A DNA stretch of 64,000 nt from positions 38,672,425-38,736,424 of the forward strand of contig CM075771.1 of the NCBI GenBank assembly GCA_037974665.1. Direction: 5' to 3'. This DNA comes from Ehretia macrophylla. Lineage: Eukaryota; Streptophyta; Magnoliopsida; Boraginales; Ehretiaceae. This document shows, in pieces, positions 23,416-35,048 of the stretch (position 1 is the stretch's first letter; each line of letters opens with the position of its first letter). A program made the translations under genes and the position numbers. The notes under the pieces were generated by a model. It did not search any database. It worked only from the letters and a program-made list of their open reading frames with translations, and was not told the DNA's origin.

Positions 23416-23534
23416 GGGTGCGATCATACCAGCACTAATGCACCGAATCCCATCAGAACTCCGAAGTTAAGCGTTCTTGCACGAGAATAGTACTAGGATG
23501 TGTGACCCCCTTGGAAGTCCTCGTGTTGCACCCC
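23416..23534 (+). rRNA. 5S rRNA: 5S rRNA gene copy 19
   Basis: Differences G31A, G60T, G65C, G66A, G72A, G86T and G97T. Partner of copy 16. The following IGS is 780 bp instead of about 557 because part of it is repeated. Confidence 0.92.
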
Positions 23535-23994
23535 CTTCTCAATTTTTTTTGCCCAGGTTAAGGTTGCCAAGATACTTTATCCACCAAATCTCTATTACCG
23601 AATCCCACGGAACATTGGGCAAGACAACTTCGCCTCACGTAGAGGCCGGGCCCGCAAACCGAGGGCATAGGCTTTGTGACCAGGTCTCTGTCGCTCCGGT
23701 GCCCATAACTTTTGATCCGTAAGCAGTTACGTGGTGCACAACATACCGTTGCAAAGCTCTCTGAGAGTTCTACGACAGGGACAGCGAGCATGCTCGCTGT
23801 GCCAGTTTTGGAGCCCAAACTCGAACGTTTTCATCAGTTTAAGGCCACTTTTCTTCTTTTGCTCTGTTTTTCCGTCTCGGATCGTTCGTCGTGAGCTGTT
23901 AAAAGGACGACAACCTGACTCGCGGTACATCAGAGGGTCCTACAATGTGTCGATATCACTTCTTGCGAGGATGGTGCATTGTTGAAGCGGATCG

Positions 23995-24217
23995 GTTGTC
24001 GATATCACATCTTGCTCGATGTGCCCCTTTTTGGAGCCAAAAATCGAACGATTTCAACAGTTTCAGGCCACTTTTGTTCTTTTGCTCTGTTTTTCCGCCC
24101 CAGATCGTACGTCGTGAGCTGTTAAAAGGATGACAACCTGACTCGCGGGACATCAGAGTGCCCTACAATGTGTCGATATCACATCTTGCGGGGATGCTGC
24201 GTTTTTGAAGCGGATGG
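23995..24217 (+). repeat. Extra gene-less IGS segment (about 223 bp)
   Basis: After GGATCGGTTGTCG the spacer jumps back to earlier IGS motifs (GATATCACATCTTGC, then CTCGATGTGCCCC) and runs through the second half of the IGS again before the next gene. The joins fall at short shared sequences (TGTCG and CTTGC), the usual mark of slippage or template switching. Both ends are approximate. Confidence 0.8.
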
Positions 24218-24314
24218 GTTGTTGTTAAGCCTATTGGGCCATTTGAGTGGGCCATCTCTCTAGGCCGGCACTGTGAACCATTAACACATATAGGAATTGT
24301 GCCCTCAACATGAC

Positions 24315-24433
24315 AGGTGCGATCATACCAGTACTAATGCACTAGATCCCATAAGAACTCCGAAGTTAAGCGTGCTTGGGCGAGAGTAGTACTAGGATGG
24401 GTGACCGCTTGGGAAGTCCTCGTGTTGCACCCC
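24315..24433 (+). rRNA. 5S rRNA: 5S rRNA gene copy 20
   Basis: Full length with G1A, C18T, C29T, G30A, C39A, C93G and C95T. Its IGS belongs to the E group (CGCATCACG and TCTCTTTCGCTCC). Confidence 0.92.
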
Positions 24434-24989
24434 CTTTTCAATTTTTTTGCCCTAGTTAGGGTTACCAAGATACTTTATCTACCAAATCTCTATTACCGAA
24501 TCCCACGGAACATTGGGCAAGACAAATTCGCATCACGTAGAGGCCGGGCATGCAAGCTGAGGGCGTAGGGTTTGTGACCAGGTCTCTTTCGCTCCGGTGC
24601 CCATAACTTTTGATCCGTAAGGAGTTACAGGGCGCACAGCATATCGTTGCAAAGCTCTCTGAGAGCTCTACGACGGGGATAGCTAGCTTGCTCGCTCTGC
24701 CCTTTTTGGAGTCCAAAATCGAATGTTTTCATCAGTTTTAGGCCACTTTTGTTCTTTTGCTCTATTTTTCCGTCCAGGATCGTACGTCGTGAGTTGTTAA
24801 AAGGACGACAACCTGACTCGCGGGACATCAGAGGGCCCTACAACGTGTCGATATCACGTCTTGCGATGATGCTGCAATTTTTAAGCGGATGGGTTGTCGT
24901 TAAGCCCATTGGGCCTTTTGAAACCGCCATCTCTCTAGGCTGGGACTATGAACCGTTAACACATATAGGAATTGTGCTCTCAACATGAC

Positions 24990-25108
24990 GGGTGCGATCA
25001 TACCAGCACTAATGCACAGGATCCCATTAGAACTCCGAAGTTAAGCGTTCTTGGGCGAGAGTAGTACTAGGATGGGTGACCCCCTGGGAAGTCCTCGTGT
25101 TGCACCCC
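24990..25108 (+). rRNA. 5S rRNA: 5S rRNA gene copy 21 (G type IGS)
   Basis: Close to consensus (C29A, C39T, G60T). Followed by six C residues rather than five. Its IGS has the G-type mark GTGCACCTTTTTGGTGCCC near 25374. Confidence 0.94.
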
Positions 25109-25666
25109 CCTTTTCAATTTTTTTTGCTCTGGTTAGGGTTGCCAAGATACTTTATCCACCAAATCTTTATTACTGAATCCCACAGAAAATTGGGCAAGAC
25201 AACTTCGCTTCACTTAGAGGCCGGGCCCGCAAATCGAGTGCGTAGGGTTTGTGACCAGGTCTCTATCGCTCTGGTGCCCATAACTTTTGATCCGTAAGGA
25301 GTTACGCGGCGCACAACATACCGTTGCAAAGCTCTTTGAGAGCTCTACGACGGGGGCACTGAGCTTGCTCGCTGTGCACCTTTTTGGTGCCCAAAATCGA
25401 ACATTTTCAGCAGTTTCAGGCCACTTTTGTTCTTTTGCTATGTTTTTTCGTCCCGGATCAAACGTCGTGAGCTGTTAAAAGAACGAAACCTGACTCGCGG
25501 GACATCAGAGGGCCCTACAATGTGTCGACATCACGTCTTGCGAGGATACTGCGTTGTTGAAGCGGATGGGTTGTCATTAAACCCATTGGGCCTTTTGAAT
25601 GGGCCATCACTCTAGGCTGGTACTGTGAACCGTTAACACATATAGGAATTGTGCCCTCAACATGAC

Positions 25667-25785
25667 GGGTGTAATCATACCAGCACTAATGCCACGGATC
25701 CCATCAGAACTCCGAAGTTAAGCATGCTTGGGCGAGAGTAGTACTAGGATGGGTGACCCCCTGGGAAGTCCCCGTGTTGCACCCC
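25667..25785 (+). rRNA. 5S rRNA: 5S rRNA gene copy 22 (I type)
   Basis: Differences C6T, G7A, A27C, C28A, G58A and T106C. The A27C/C28A pair (GCCACGG) is shared only with copy 30 at 30904, 5,237 bp away, and both precede an H unit. Confidence 0.93.
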
Positions 25786-26343
25786 CTTTTCATTCTTTTT
25801 TGCCCTAATTAGGGTAGGCAAGATACTTTATCCACCAAATCTCTATTACCGAATCCCACAGAACATTGGGCAAGACAACTTCGCTTCACGTAGAGGCCGG
25901 GCCTGCAAACCGAGGGCGTAGGGTTTGTGACCAGGTCTCCGTCGCTCTGGTGCCCATAACTTTTGATCCTTAAGGTGTTACACGGCGCACAGCATACCGT
26001 TGCAAAGTTCTCTGAGAGCTATATGATGGGGGCAGCTAGCTTGCTCGCTGTTCCCATTTTTCGAGCCCAAAATCGAACGTTTTCATCAGTTTCTGGCCAT
26101 TTTTATTCTTTTCCTCTATTTTTCTATCCCGGATCGTACATCGTGAGTTGTTAAAAGGACGACAACCTGACTCGTGGGACATCAGAGGGCCTTACAATGT
26201 GTCGATATCACGTCTTGCGAGGATGCTGCATTGTTGAAGCGGATGGGTTGTCGTTAAGCCCGTTGGGCCTTTTGAATGGACTATCTCTCTAGGTTGGGAC
26301 TGTGAACCGATAACACATATAGGAATTGTGTCCTCAACATGAC

Positions 26344-26363
26344 GGGTGCGATCATACCAGAAC
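26344..26363 (+). pseudogene. 5S rRNA: 5S rRNA 5' stub (nt 1-20), H type
   Basis: Only GGGTGCGATCATACCAGAAC remains, joined directly to the IGS start TTTTCAATTTT. About 99 nt of gene is deleted. C18A and the preceding IGS (CTATCTCTCTAGG, GTGTCCTCAAC) identify it as an H unit, related to copies at 31580 and 34930, which keep the gene. Confidence 0.93.
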
Positions 26364-26919
26364 TTTTCAATTTTTTTTGCCCTAGATAGGGTTGCCAAGA
26401 TACTTTATCCACCAAATCTCTATTATCGAATCCCACGGGACAATGGGCAAAACAACTTTGCTTCACATAGAGGCCGGGCCCGCAAACCGAGGTCGTAGGG
26501 TTTGTGACCAGGTCTCCATCGCTCTGGTGCCCATAACTTTTGATCCGTAAGGAGTTACGCAGCGCACAGCATACCGTTGCAAAGCTCTCTGAGAGCTCTA
26601 CGATGGGGGCAGCCAGCTTGCTCGTTGTGCCCTTTTTGGGGCCCAAAATCGAACGTTTTTATCAGTTTTAGGCCACTTTTGTTCTTTTGCTCTGTTTTTT
26701 CGTCCCGAATCGTACGTCGTGAGCTGTTAAAAAGAAGATAGTCTGGCTCGTGGGACATCAGAGGGCCCTACAACGTGTCGATATCACGTCTTGCGAGGAT
26801 GCTGTGTTGTTGAAGCGAATTGGTTGTCGTTAAGCCCATTGGGCCTTTTGAATGGGCAATCTCGCTGGGCTGGCACTGTGAACCGTTAACACATATAGGA
26901 ATTGTGCCCACGGCATGAC

Positions 26920-27013
26920 GGGTACGATCATACCAGCACTAATGCACCGGATCCCATCAGAACTCTGAAGTTAAGCGTGCTTGGGCGAGAGTAGTTCTAG
27001 GATAGGTGACCCC
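26920..27013 (+). pseudogene. 5S rRNA: 5S rRNA pseudogene, D type
   Basis: Deletion join reads GGTGACCCCCTTTTC, exactly as expected from recombination between the two ACCCCCT copies of the intact gene. Other changes: G5A, C47T, A77T and G85A. The IGS lacks AACTTC near 27100. First of two adjacent D units. Confidence 0.93.
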
Positions 27014-27563
27014 CTTTTCAATTTTTTTTGCCCTGGTTAGGGTTGCCAAGATACTTTATCCACCAAATCTCTATTACTGAATCCCACGGAACAATGGGCA
27101 AGACGCTTCACATAGAGGCCGGGCCTGCAAACCGAGGGCGTAGGGTTTGTGACCAGGTCTCCGTCACTCCGGTGCCCATAACTTTTGATCCGTAAGGAGT
27201 TACAGGGCGCACAGCATATCATTGCAAGGCTCTCTGAGAGCTCTACGACGGGGATAGCTAGCTTGCTCGCTCTGCCCTTTTTGGAGTCCAAAATCGAACA
27301 TTTTCATCAGTTTCTGGCCACTTTTTTTCTTTTGATCTATTTTTCATCTCGGATCATACGTCTTGAGCTGTTAAAAGGACGACAGCTGGACTCGCGGGAC
27401 ATCAGAAGGCCCTACAACGTGTCGTTATCACGTCTTGCATGGATGCTGCGTTGTTGGAGCGGATGGGTTGTCGTTGAGCCCATTGGGCCTTTTGAATGGG
27501 CCATCTCTCTAGGCTAGGACTGTGAACCGTTAAGACATATAGGAATTGTGCGCTCAACATGAC

Positions 27564-27657
27564 GGGTGCGATCATACCAGCACTAATGCATCGGATCCCA
27601 TCAGAACTCCGAAGTTAAGCGTGCTTGGGCGAGCGTAGTACTAGGATAGGTGACCCA
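27564..27657 (+). pseudogene. 5S rRNA: 5S rRNA pseudogene, D type (second of an adjacent pair)
   Basis: Same deletion, with C28T, A71C and G85A. Shares G85A and much of its IGS with the D unit 644 bp upstream, so the pair looks like a single-unit duplication. Confidence 0.92.
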
Positions 27658-28207
27658 CTTTTCAATTTTTTTTGCCTTGGTTAGGGTTGCCAAGATACTT
27701 TATCCACCAAATCTCTATTACTGAATCGCACGGAACATTGGGCAAGACGCTTCACATAGAGGCCGGGCCCGCAAACCGAGGGCGTAGGGTTTGTGACCAG
27801 GTCTCCATCGCTCCGGTGCCCATAACTTTTGATCCGTAAGGAGTTACAGGGCGCACAGCATATCGTTGCAAAGCTCTCTGAGAGCTCTACGACGGGGACA
27901 GCTAGCTTGCTCGCTCTGCCCTTTTTGGAGTCCAAAATTGAACATTTTCATAAGTTTCAGGCCACTTTTCTTCTTTTCCTCTATTTTTCATCTCGGATCG
28001 TACGTCGTGAGCTGTAAAAAGGACGACAGCCTGACTCGTGGGATATCAGAAGGCCCTACAACGTGTCGATATCACGTCTTGTGAGGATGCTGCGTTGTTG
28101 GAGTAGATGGGTTGTCGTTAAGCCCATTGGGCCTTTTGAATGGGCCATCTCTCTAGGCTTTGAGTGTGAACCATTAATACATATAGGAATTGTGCCCTCA
28201 ACATGAC

Positions 28208-28326
28208 GGCTGCGATCGTACCATCACTAATGCATCGGATCCCATCAGAACTCCGAAGTTAGGCGTTCTTGGGCGAGAGTAGTCCTCGGATGGGTGACCC
28301 CTTGGGAAGTCCTCGTGTTGGACCCC
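28208..28326 (+). rRNA. 5S rRNA: 5S rRNA gene copy 26 (E type IGS)
   Basis: Strongly diverged: G3C, A11G, G17T, C28T, A55G, G60T, A77C, A80C, C95T and C114G. Box A and helix I are hit, so it is probably a full-length pseudogene. Confidence 0.88.
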
Positions 28327-28884
28327 CTTTCCAATTTTTTTTACCCTGGTTAGGGTTGCCAGGATACTTTATCTACCAAATCTCTATTACCGAATCCCAC
28401 GGAACATTGGGCAAGACAACTTCGCTTCACGTAGAGGACGGGCCAGCAAACCGAGGGCGTAGGGTTTGTGACCAGGTCTCCGTCGCTCTGGTGCCTATAA
28501 CTTTTGATCCGTAAGGAGTTACGCGGTGCACAGCATACCGTTGCAAAGCTCTCTGAGAGCTCTACGACAGGGGGACCGAGATTGCTCGTTGTGCCCCTTT
28601 TTAGACACCAAAATCGAACGTTTTCATTAGTTTTAGGCCTCTTTTGTTCTTTTGCTCTGTTTTTCCGTCCCGGATCGTACGTCGTGAGCTGTTAAAAGGA
28701 CGACAACCTGACTCGCGGGACATCAGAGGGCCCTACAACGTGTTGATATCACGTCTTGCAATGATGCTGCGTTTTTGAAGCGGATGGGTTGTAGTTAAGA
28801 CCATTGGGCCTTTTGAAACGGCCATCTCTCTAGGCTGGGACTATGAACTGTTAACAAATATAGGAATTGTGCCCTCAACATGAC

Positions 28885-29003
28885 GGGTACGATCATACTA
28901 GCACTAATGCACCAGATCCCATCAGAACTCCGAAGTTAAGCGTGCCTGGGCGAGAGTAGTACTAGGATAGGTGACCGCCTGGGAAGTCCTCGTGTTGCAC
29001 CCC
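28885..29003 (+). rRNA. 5S rRNA: 5S rRNA gene copy 27 (E type)
   Basis: Differences G5A, C15T, G30A, T62C, G85A and C93G. C93G and the IGS marks CGCATCACG and TCTCTTTCGCTCC link it to copies 20 and 38. Confidence 0.92.
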
Positions 29004-29549
29004 CTTTTCAATTTTTTTTGACCTAGTTAGGGTTGCCAAGATACTTTATCTACCAAATCTCTATTACCGAATCCCACGGAACATTGGGCAAGACAACTTC
29101 GCATCACGTAGAGGCCGGGCCTGCAAACCAAGGGCTTAGGGTTTGTGACCAGGTCTCTTTCGCTCCGGTGACCATAACTTTTGATCCGTAAAGAGTTACG
29201 TAGCGCACAACATACCGTTGTAAAGCTCTATGCGGGGACAGCGAGCAAGCTGGCTGTGCCCCTTTTTGGAGCCCAAAATCGAATGTTTTCATCAGTTTCA
29301 GGCCACTTTTGTTCTTGTGCTCTGTTTTTCTGTCCCGGATCGTACGTCGTGAGTTGTTAAAAGGATGACAACCTGAATCGCATGACATCAGAGGGCCCTA
29401 CAACATGTCGATATCACGTCTTGCGATGATGCTGCATTTTTTAAGCGGATGGGTTGTCGTTAAGCCCATTGGGCCTTTTGAAATGGCCATCTCTCTAGGC
29501 TGGGACTATGAACCGTCAACACATATAGGAATTGTGCTCTCAACATGAC

Positions 29550-29668
29550 GGGTGCGATCATACCAGCACTAATGCACCAGATCCCATCCGAACTCCGAAT
29601 TTAAGCTTGCTTCGGCGAGAGTAGTACTTGGATGGGTGACCCCATGGGAAGTCCTCGTGTTCCACCTT
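29550..29668 (+). rRNA. 5S rRNA: 5S rRNA gene copy 28 (F type)
   Basis: Carries the F mark G51T and G58T (AATTTAAGCTTGCTT), with G30A, A40C, G64C, A80T, C95A, G113C, C118T and C119T. Box A is changed in all F copies. Confidence 0.9.
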
Positions 29669-30226
29669 CTTTTCAATTTTTTTTGCTCTGGTTAGGGTTG
29701 CCAAGATACTTTATCCACCAAATCTCTGTTACCGAATCCTACCGAACATTGGGCAAGACAGCTTCGCTTCACGTAGAGGCCGGGCCCGTAAACCAAGGGC
29801 GTAAGGTTTTTGACCAGGTCTCCGTCGCTCCGGTGCCCATAACTTTTGATCCGTAAGGCGTTACGTAGCGCACAGCATAACATTGCAACGCTCTCTGAGA
29901 GCTCTACGACGGGGGCAGCGTGCTTGCTCGCTTTGCCCATTTTGGGAGCCCAAAATCGAACATTTTCATCAGTTTCAAGCAACTTTTCTTCTTTTGCTAT
30001 GTTTTTCCATCCCGGATCGTACATCGTGAGCTGTTAAAAGGACGACAACCTGACTCGCGAGACATCAGAGGGCCCTACAACGTGTCGCTATCACATCTTG
30101 CGAGAATGCTGCGTTGTTGAAGTGGATGGGTTGTCGTTAAGCCCAATGGGCCTTTTGAATGGGCCATCTCTCTAGGCTGGCATTGTTAACCGTTAACACA
30201 TATAAGAATTGTGCCCTCAACATGAC

Positions 30227-30345
30227 GGGTGCGATCATACCAGCACTAATTCACCGGATCCCATCAGAACTCCGAAGTTAAGCATTCATGGGCGAGAGTA
30301 GTACTAGGATGGGTGACCCCTTGGGAAGTCCTCGTGTTGCACACC
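30227..30345 (+). rRNA. 5S rRNA: 5S rRNA gene copy 29 (G type IGS)
   Basis: Differences G25T, G58A, G60T, T62A, C95T and C117A. The gene variant set matches copy 33 (E), while the IGS is G type, so gene and spacer have been reshuffled. Confidence 0.92.
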
Positions 30346-30903
30346 CTTTTCAATTTTTTTTGCCCTAGTTAGGGTTGCCAAGATACTTTATCCACCAAAT
30401 CTCTATTAGCGAATCCCACGGAACATTGGGCAAGACAACTTTGCTTAACGTAGAGGCCAGGCCTGCAAACCGAGGGCGTAGGGTTTGTGACCAGGTCTCC
30501 GTGTCTCTGGTGCCCATAACTCTTGATCCGTAAGGAGTTACACGGTGCACAGCATACCGTTGCAAAGCTCTCTGAGAGCTCTACGACGGGGGCACCAAAC
30601 TTGCTCGCTGTGCACCTTTTTGTTGCCCAAAACCTATCATTTTCATCAATTTCAGGCAACTTTTCTTCTTTTGCTATGTTTTTCCATCCCGGATCGTACG
30701 TTGTGAGCTGTTAAAAGGACGACAACCTGACTCGAAGGACATCAGAGGGCCCTACAACGTGTCGATATCACGTCTTGCGAGGATGCTGCGTTGTTGAAGC
30801 GGATGGGTTGTCATTAAACCCATTGGGCCTTTTGAATGGGCCATCTCCCTAGGCTGGTACTGTGAACCGTTAACACATATAGGAATTGTGCCCTCAACAT
30901 GAC

Positions 30904-31022
30904 GGGTGCAATCATACCTGCATTAATGCCACGGATCCCATCAGAACTCCAAAGTTAAGCGTGCTTGGGTGAGAGTAGTACTAGGATGGGTGACCCCCTG
31001 GGAAGTCCTCGTGTTGCACCCC
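30904..31022 (+). rRNA. 5S rRNA: 5S rRNA gene copy 30 (I type)
   Basis: Differences G7A, A16T, C20T, A27C, C28A, G48A and C67T. Pairs with copy 22 by GCCACGG and by GGTTGGCAAG/GGTAGGCAAG early in the IGS. Confidence 0.92.
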
Positions 31023-31579
31023 CTTTTCATTTTTTTTGCCCTGGTTAGGGTTGGCAAGATACTTTATCCACCAAATCTCTATTACCGAATCCCATGGAAC
31101 ATCGGGCAAGACAACTTCGCTTCACGTAGAGGCCGGGCCTGCAAACCGAGGGCATAGGGTTTGTGACCACGTCTCCGTCGCTCCGGTGCCCATAACTTTT
31201 GATCCGTAAGGAGTTACACGGCGCACAGCATACCGTTGCAAAGCTCTCTGAGAGCTGTACGATGGGGGCAGCAAGCTTGCTTGCTATGCCCATTTTTGGA
31301 GCACAAAATCGAACGTTTTCATCAGTTTTAGGCCATTTTTATTCTTTTGCTCTATTTTTCCATCCCGGATCGTACGTCGTGAGTTGTTAAAAGGATGACA
31401 ACCTGACTCGCGGGACATTAGAGGGCCCTACAATGTGTCGAAAGCACGTCTTGCGAGGATGCTATGTTGTTGAAGCGGATGGGTTGTCGTTAAGCCCGTT
31501 GGGCCTTTTGAATGGGCTATCTCTCTAGGTTGGGACTGTGAACCGATAACATTTATAGGATTTGTGTCCTCAACATGAC

Positions 31580-31697
31580 GGATGCGATCATACCAGAACT
31601 AATGCACCGGATCCCATCAGAACTCCGAAGTTAAGCATTCTTGGGCGAGAGTAGTACTAGGATGGGTGACCCCTGGGAAGTCCTCGTGTTGCACCCC
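31580..31697 (+). rRNA. 5S rRNA: 5S rRNA gene copy 31 (H type, 118 nt)
   Basis: One C is missing from the C run at 91-95. Also G3A, C18A, G58A and G60T. First unit of the regular five-unit higher-order repeat. Confidence 0.92.
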
Positions 31698-32254
31698 ATT
31701 TTCAATTTTCTTTGCCCTAGTTAGGGTTGGCAAGATACTTTATCCACCAAATCTCTATTACCGAATCCCACGGAACAATGGGCAAAACAACTTCACTTCA
31801 CATAGAGGCCAGGCCCGCAAACCGAGGGCGTAGGGTTTGTGACCAGGTCTCCATCGCTCTGGTGCCCATAACTTTTGATCCGTAAGGAGTTACGCAGTGC
31901 ACAGCATACCGTTGCAAATCTCTCCAAGAGCTCTACGACGGTGGCAGCCAGCTTGCACGCTGTGCCCTTTTTGGGGCCCAAAATCGAACGTTTTCATCAG
32001 TTTCAGGCCACTTTTGTTCTTTAGCTCTGTTTTTTCGTCCCGAATCGTACGTTGTGAGCTGTTAAAAAGACGACAGTCTGACTCGCCGGACATCAGAGGG
32101 CCACAAAACGTGTTGATATCACGTCTTGCGAGGATGCTGCATTGTTGAAGCGGATTGGTTATCGTTCAGCCCATTGTGCCTTTTGAATGGGCCATCTCTC
32201 TAGGCTGGGACTGTGAACCGTTAACACATAAAGGAATTGTGCCCTCAACATCAC

Positions 32255-32348
32255 GGGTGCCGTAATACTAGCACTAATGCACCGGATCCCATCAGAACTC
32301 CGAAGTTAAGCGTACTTGGGCGAGAGTAGTACTAGGATGGGTGACCCC
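32255..32348 (+). pseudogene. 5S rRNA: 5S rRNA pseudogene, D type
   Basis: 25-nt deletion plus G7C, A8G, C10A, C15T and G60A. The IGS lacks AACTTC near 32437. Confidence 0.92.
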
Positions 32349-32898
32349 CTTTTCAATTTTCTTTGCCCTGGTTAGGGTTGCCAAGATACTTTATCCACCA
32401 AATCTCTATTACTGAATCCCACGGAATATTGGGCAAGACGTTTCACATAGAGGCCGGGCCTGCAAACCTAGGGCGTAGTGTTTGTGACCTTGTCTCCGTC
32501 GCTCCAGTGCCCATAACTTTTGATCTGTAAGGAGTTACGGGGCGCACAGCATACCGTTGCAAAGCTCTCTGAGAGCTCTACGACGGGGGCAGCCAGCTTT
32601 CTCGATGTGCCCTTTTTGGAGTTCAAAATTGAACGTTTTCATCAGTTTAGGCCACTTTTCTTCTTTTGCTATGTTTTTTCATCTCGGATTGTACGTCGTG
32701 AGCTGTTAAAAGGACGACAACCTGACTCGCGGGACATCAAAAGGCCCTACAACGTGTCGATATCACGTCCTGCGAGGATGCTGCATTGTTCGAGCGGATG
32801 GGTTGTCGTTAAGCCCATTAGGCCTTTTGAATAGGCCATCTATCTAGGCTGCGACTGTGAACTATTAACACAAATAGGAATTGTGCCCTCAACATGAC

Positions 32899-33017
32899 GG
32901 GTGTGATCGTACCAGCACTAATTCACCGGATCCCATCAGAACTCCGAAGTTAAGCATTCATGGGCGAGAGTAGTACTAGGATGGGTGACCCCTTGGGAAG
33001 TCCTCGTGTTGCACCCC
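32899..33017 (+). rRNA. 5S rRNA: 5S rRNA gene copy 33 (E type)
   Basis: Differences C6T, A11G, G25T, G58A, G60T, T62A and C95T; box A carries three of them. Confidence 0.92.
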
Positions 33018-33575
33018 CTTTCCAATTTTTTTTGCCCTGGTTAGGGTTGCCAAGATACTTTATCCACCAAATCTCTATTACCGAATCCCACGGAACATTG
33101 GGCTAGACAACTTTGCTTCACGTAGAGGTCGGGCCCGCAAACCGAGGGCGTAGGGTTTGTGACCAGGTCTCTTTCGCTCCGGTGCCCATAACTTTTGATC
33201 CGTAAGGAGTTACGCAGCGCAAAACATACCGTTGCAAAGCTCTCTGAGAGCTCTACGACGGGGGGACTGAGATTGCTCGTTGTGCCCTATTTTGGAGCCC
33301 AAAATCGAATGTTTTCATTAGTTTCAGGCCATTTTTGTTATTTTGCTCTATTTTTCCGTCCCGCATCGTACGTCGTGAGCTGTTAAAAGGACGACAACCT
33401 GACTCGTGGGACATCAGAGGGCCCTACAAGGTGTCAATATTACGTCTTGCGATGATGCTGCGTTTTTGAAGCAGATTGGTTGTCGTTAAACCCATTGGGC
33501 CTTTTAAAACGGCCATCTCTCTAGGCTGGGACTATGAACCGTTAACACATATAGGAAATGTGCTCTGAACATGAC

Positions 33576-33694
33576 GGGTGCGATCATACCAGCACTAATT
33601 CTCCGGATCCCATCAGAACTCCGAATTTAAGCTTGCTTCGCCGAGAGTAGTACTAGGATGGGTGACCCCTTGGGAAGTCCTTGTGTTGCACCCC
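33576..33694 (+). rRNA. 5S rRNA: 5S rRNA gene copy 34 (F type)
   Basis: Differences G25T, A27T, G51T, G58T, G64C, G66C, C95T and C107T. Shares G51T, G58T and G64C with copy 28. Confidence 0.91.
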
Positions 33695-34252
33695 CTTTTC
33701 AATTTTTTTTGCCCTGGTTAGGGTTGCCAAGATAATTTATCTACCAAATCTCTATTAACGAATCCCACTGAACATTGGGCAAGATAACTTCCCTTCACGT
33801 AGAGGCCGGGCCTGCAAACCGAGGGCGTAGGGTTTGTAACCAGGTCTTTGTCGCTCTGGTGCCCTTAACTTTTGATCCGTAAGGAGTTACGTAGCGCACA
33901 ACATACCGTTACAAAGCTCTCTGAGAGCTCTACGACGGGGGCAGCGTGCTTGCTCACTTTGCCCATTTTTGGAGCTCAAAATCGAACGTTTTCATCAGTT
34001 TCAGGCCACTTTTCTTGTGTCGCTATGTTTTTCCATCCCGGATCGTACGTCGTGAGCTGTTAAAAGGACGATAACCTGACTCGCGGGACTTCAGATGGCC
34101 CTACAATGTGTTGATATCACGTCTTGCGAGGATGCTGCGTTGTTGAAGCGGATGGGTTGTCATTAAACCCATTGGGCCTTTTGAATGGGCCATCTCTCTA
34201 GGCTGGTACTGTGAACCGTTAACACATATAGGAATTGTGCCGTCAACATGAC

Positions 34253-34371
34253 GGGTGCAATCATACCAGTACTAATGCACCGGATCCCATCAGAACTCCG
34301 AAGTTAAGCGTGCTTGGGCGAGAGTGGTACTAGAATGGGTGACCCCCTGGGAAGTCCTCGTGTTGCACCCC
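34253..34371 (+). rRNA. 5S rRNA: 5S rRNA gene copy 35 (G type)
   Basis: Differences G7A, C18T, A74G and G82A. Box A is intact. Confidence 0.93.
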
Positions 34372-34929
34372 CTTTTCATTTTTTTTTGCCCTGGTTAGGG
34401 TTGGCAAGATACTTTATCAACCAAATCACTATTACCGAATCGCACGGAACATTGGGCAAGACAACTTCGCTTCACGTAGAGGCCGGGCCTGCAAACCGAG
34501 GGCGTAGGGTTTGTGACCAGGTCTCCGTCGCTCCGGTGCCCATAACTTTTGATCCGTAAGGAGTTACGCGACGCACATCATACCGTTCCAAAGCTCTCTG
34601 AGAGCTCTACGATGGGGGCACCGAGCTTGCTTGCTGTGAACCTTTTTGGTGCCCAAAATCGAACAGTTTCATCTATTTCAGGCCACTTTTGTTCTTTTGC
34701 TATGTTTTTTCATCCCGGATCGTACGTCGTGAGTTGATAAAAGGACGACAACCTGACTTGCGGGACATTGGAGGGCCTTACAACGTGTTGATATCACGTC
34801 TTGCGAGCATGCTACGTTGTTGAAGCAGATGGGTTGTCGTTAAGCCCGTTGCGCCTTTTGAATGGGCTATCTCTCTAGGTTGGGACTGTGAACCGATAAC
34901 ACGTATAGAAATTGTGTCCTAAACATGAT

Positions 34930-35048
34930 GGGTGTGATCATACTAGAACTAATGCACCGGATCCCATCAGAACTCCGAAGTTAAGCATTCTTGGGCGAGA
35001 GTAGTACTAGGATGGGTGACCCCCTGGGAAGTCCTCGTGTTGCACCCA
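34930..35048 (+). rRNA. 5S rRNA: 5S rRNA gene copy 36 (H type)
   Basis: Differences C6T, C15T, C18A, G58A, G60T and C119A. Starts the second five-unit block, 3,350 bp after copy 31. Confidence 0.92.

Larger units (their letters stand above)
19541..23534 (+). repeat. Duplicated three-unit 5S block (about 2.0 kb x 2)
   Basis: 19541-21538 and 21539-23534. Gene pairs 14/17, 15/18 and 16/19 share private changes (C20A; C91G with T111C; G86T with G97T), and the IGS pairs share private motifs. Offsets are 1,996-1,998 bp throughout. Confidence 0.9.
31580..34929 (+). repeat. Five-unit 5S higher-order repeat, block 1 (H-D-E-F-G)
   Basis: Units start at 31580, 32255, 32899, 33576 and 34253. The same five types in the same order start again at 34930, giving a period of 3,349-3,350 bp at every position. 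Marks: H by C18A (CAGAAC), D by the 25-nt gene deletion plus AACTTC loss, E by an altered position in the CTTTCGCTCC IGS motif, F by G51T/G58T, G by the GCACCTTTTTGGTGCC IGS motif. Confidence 0.85.
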
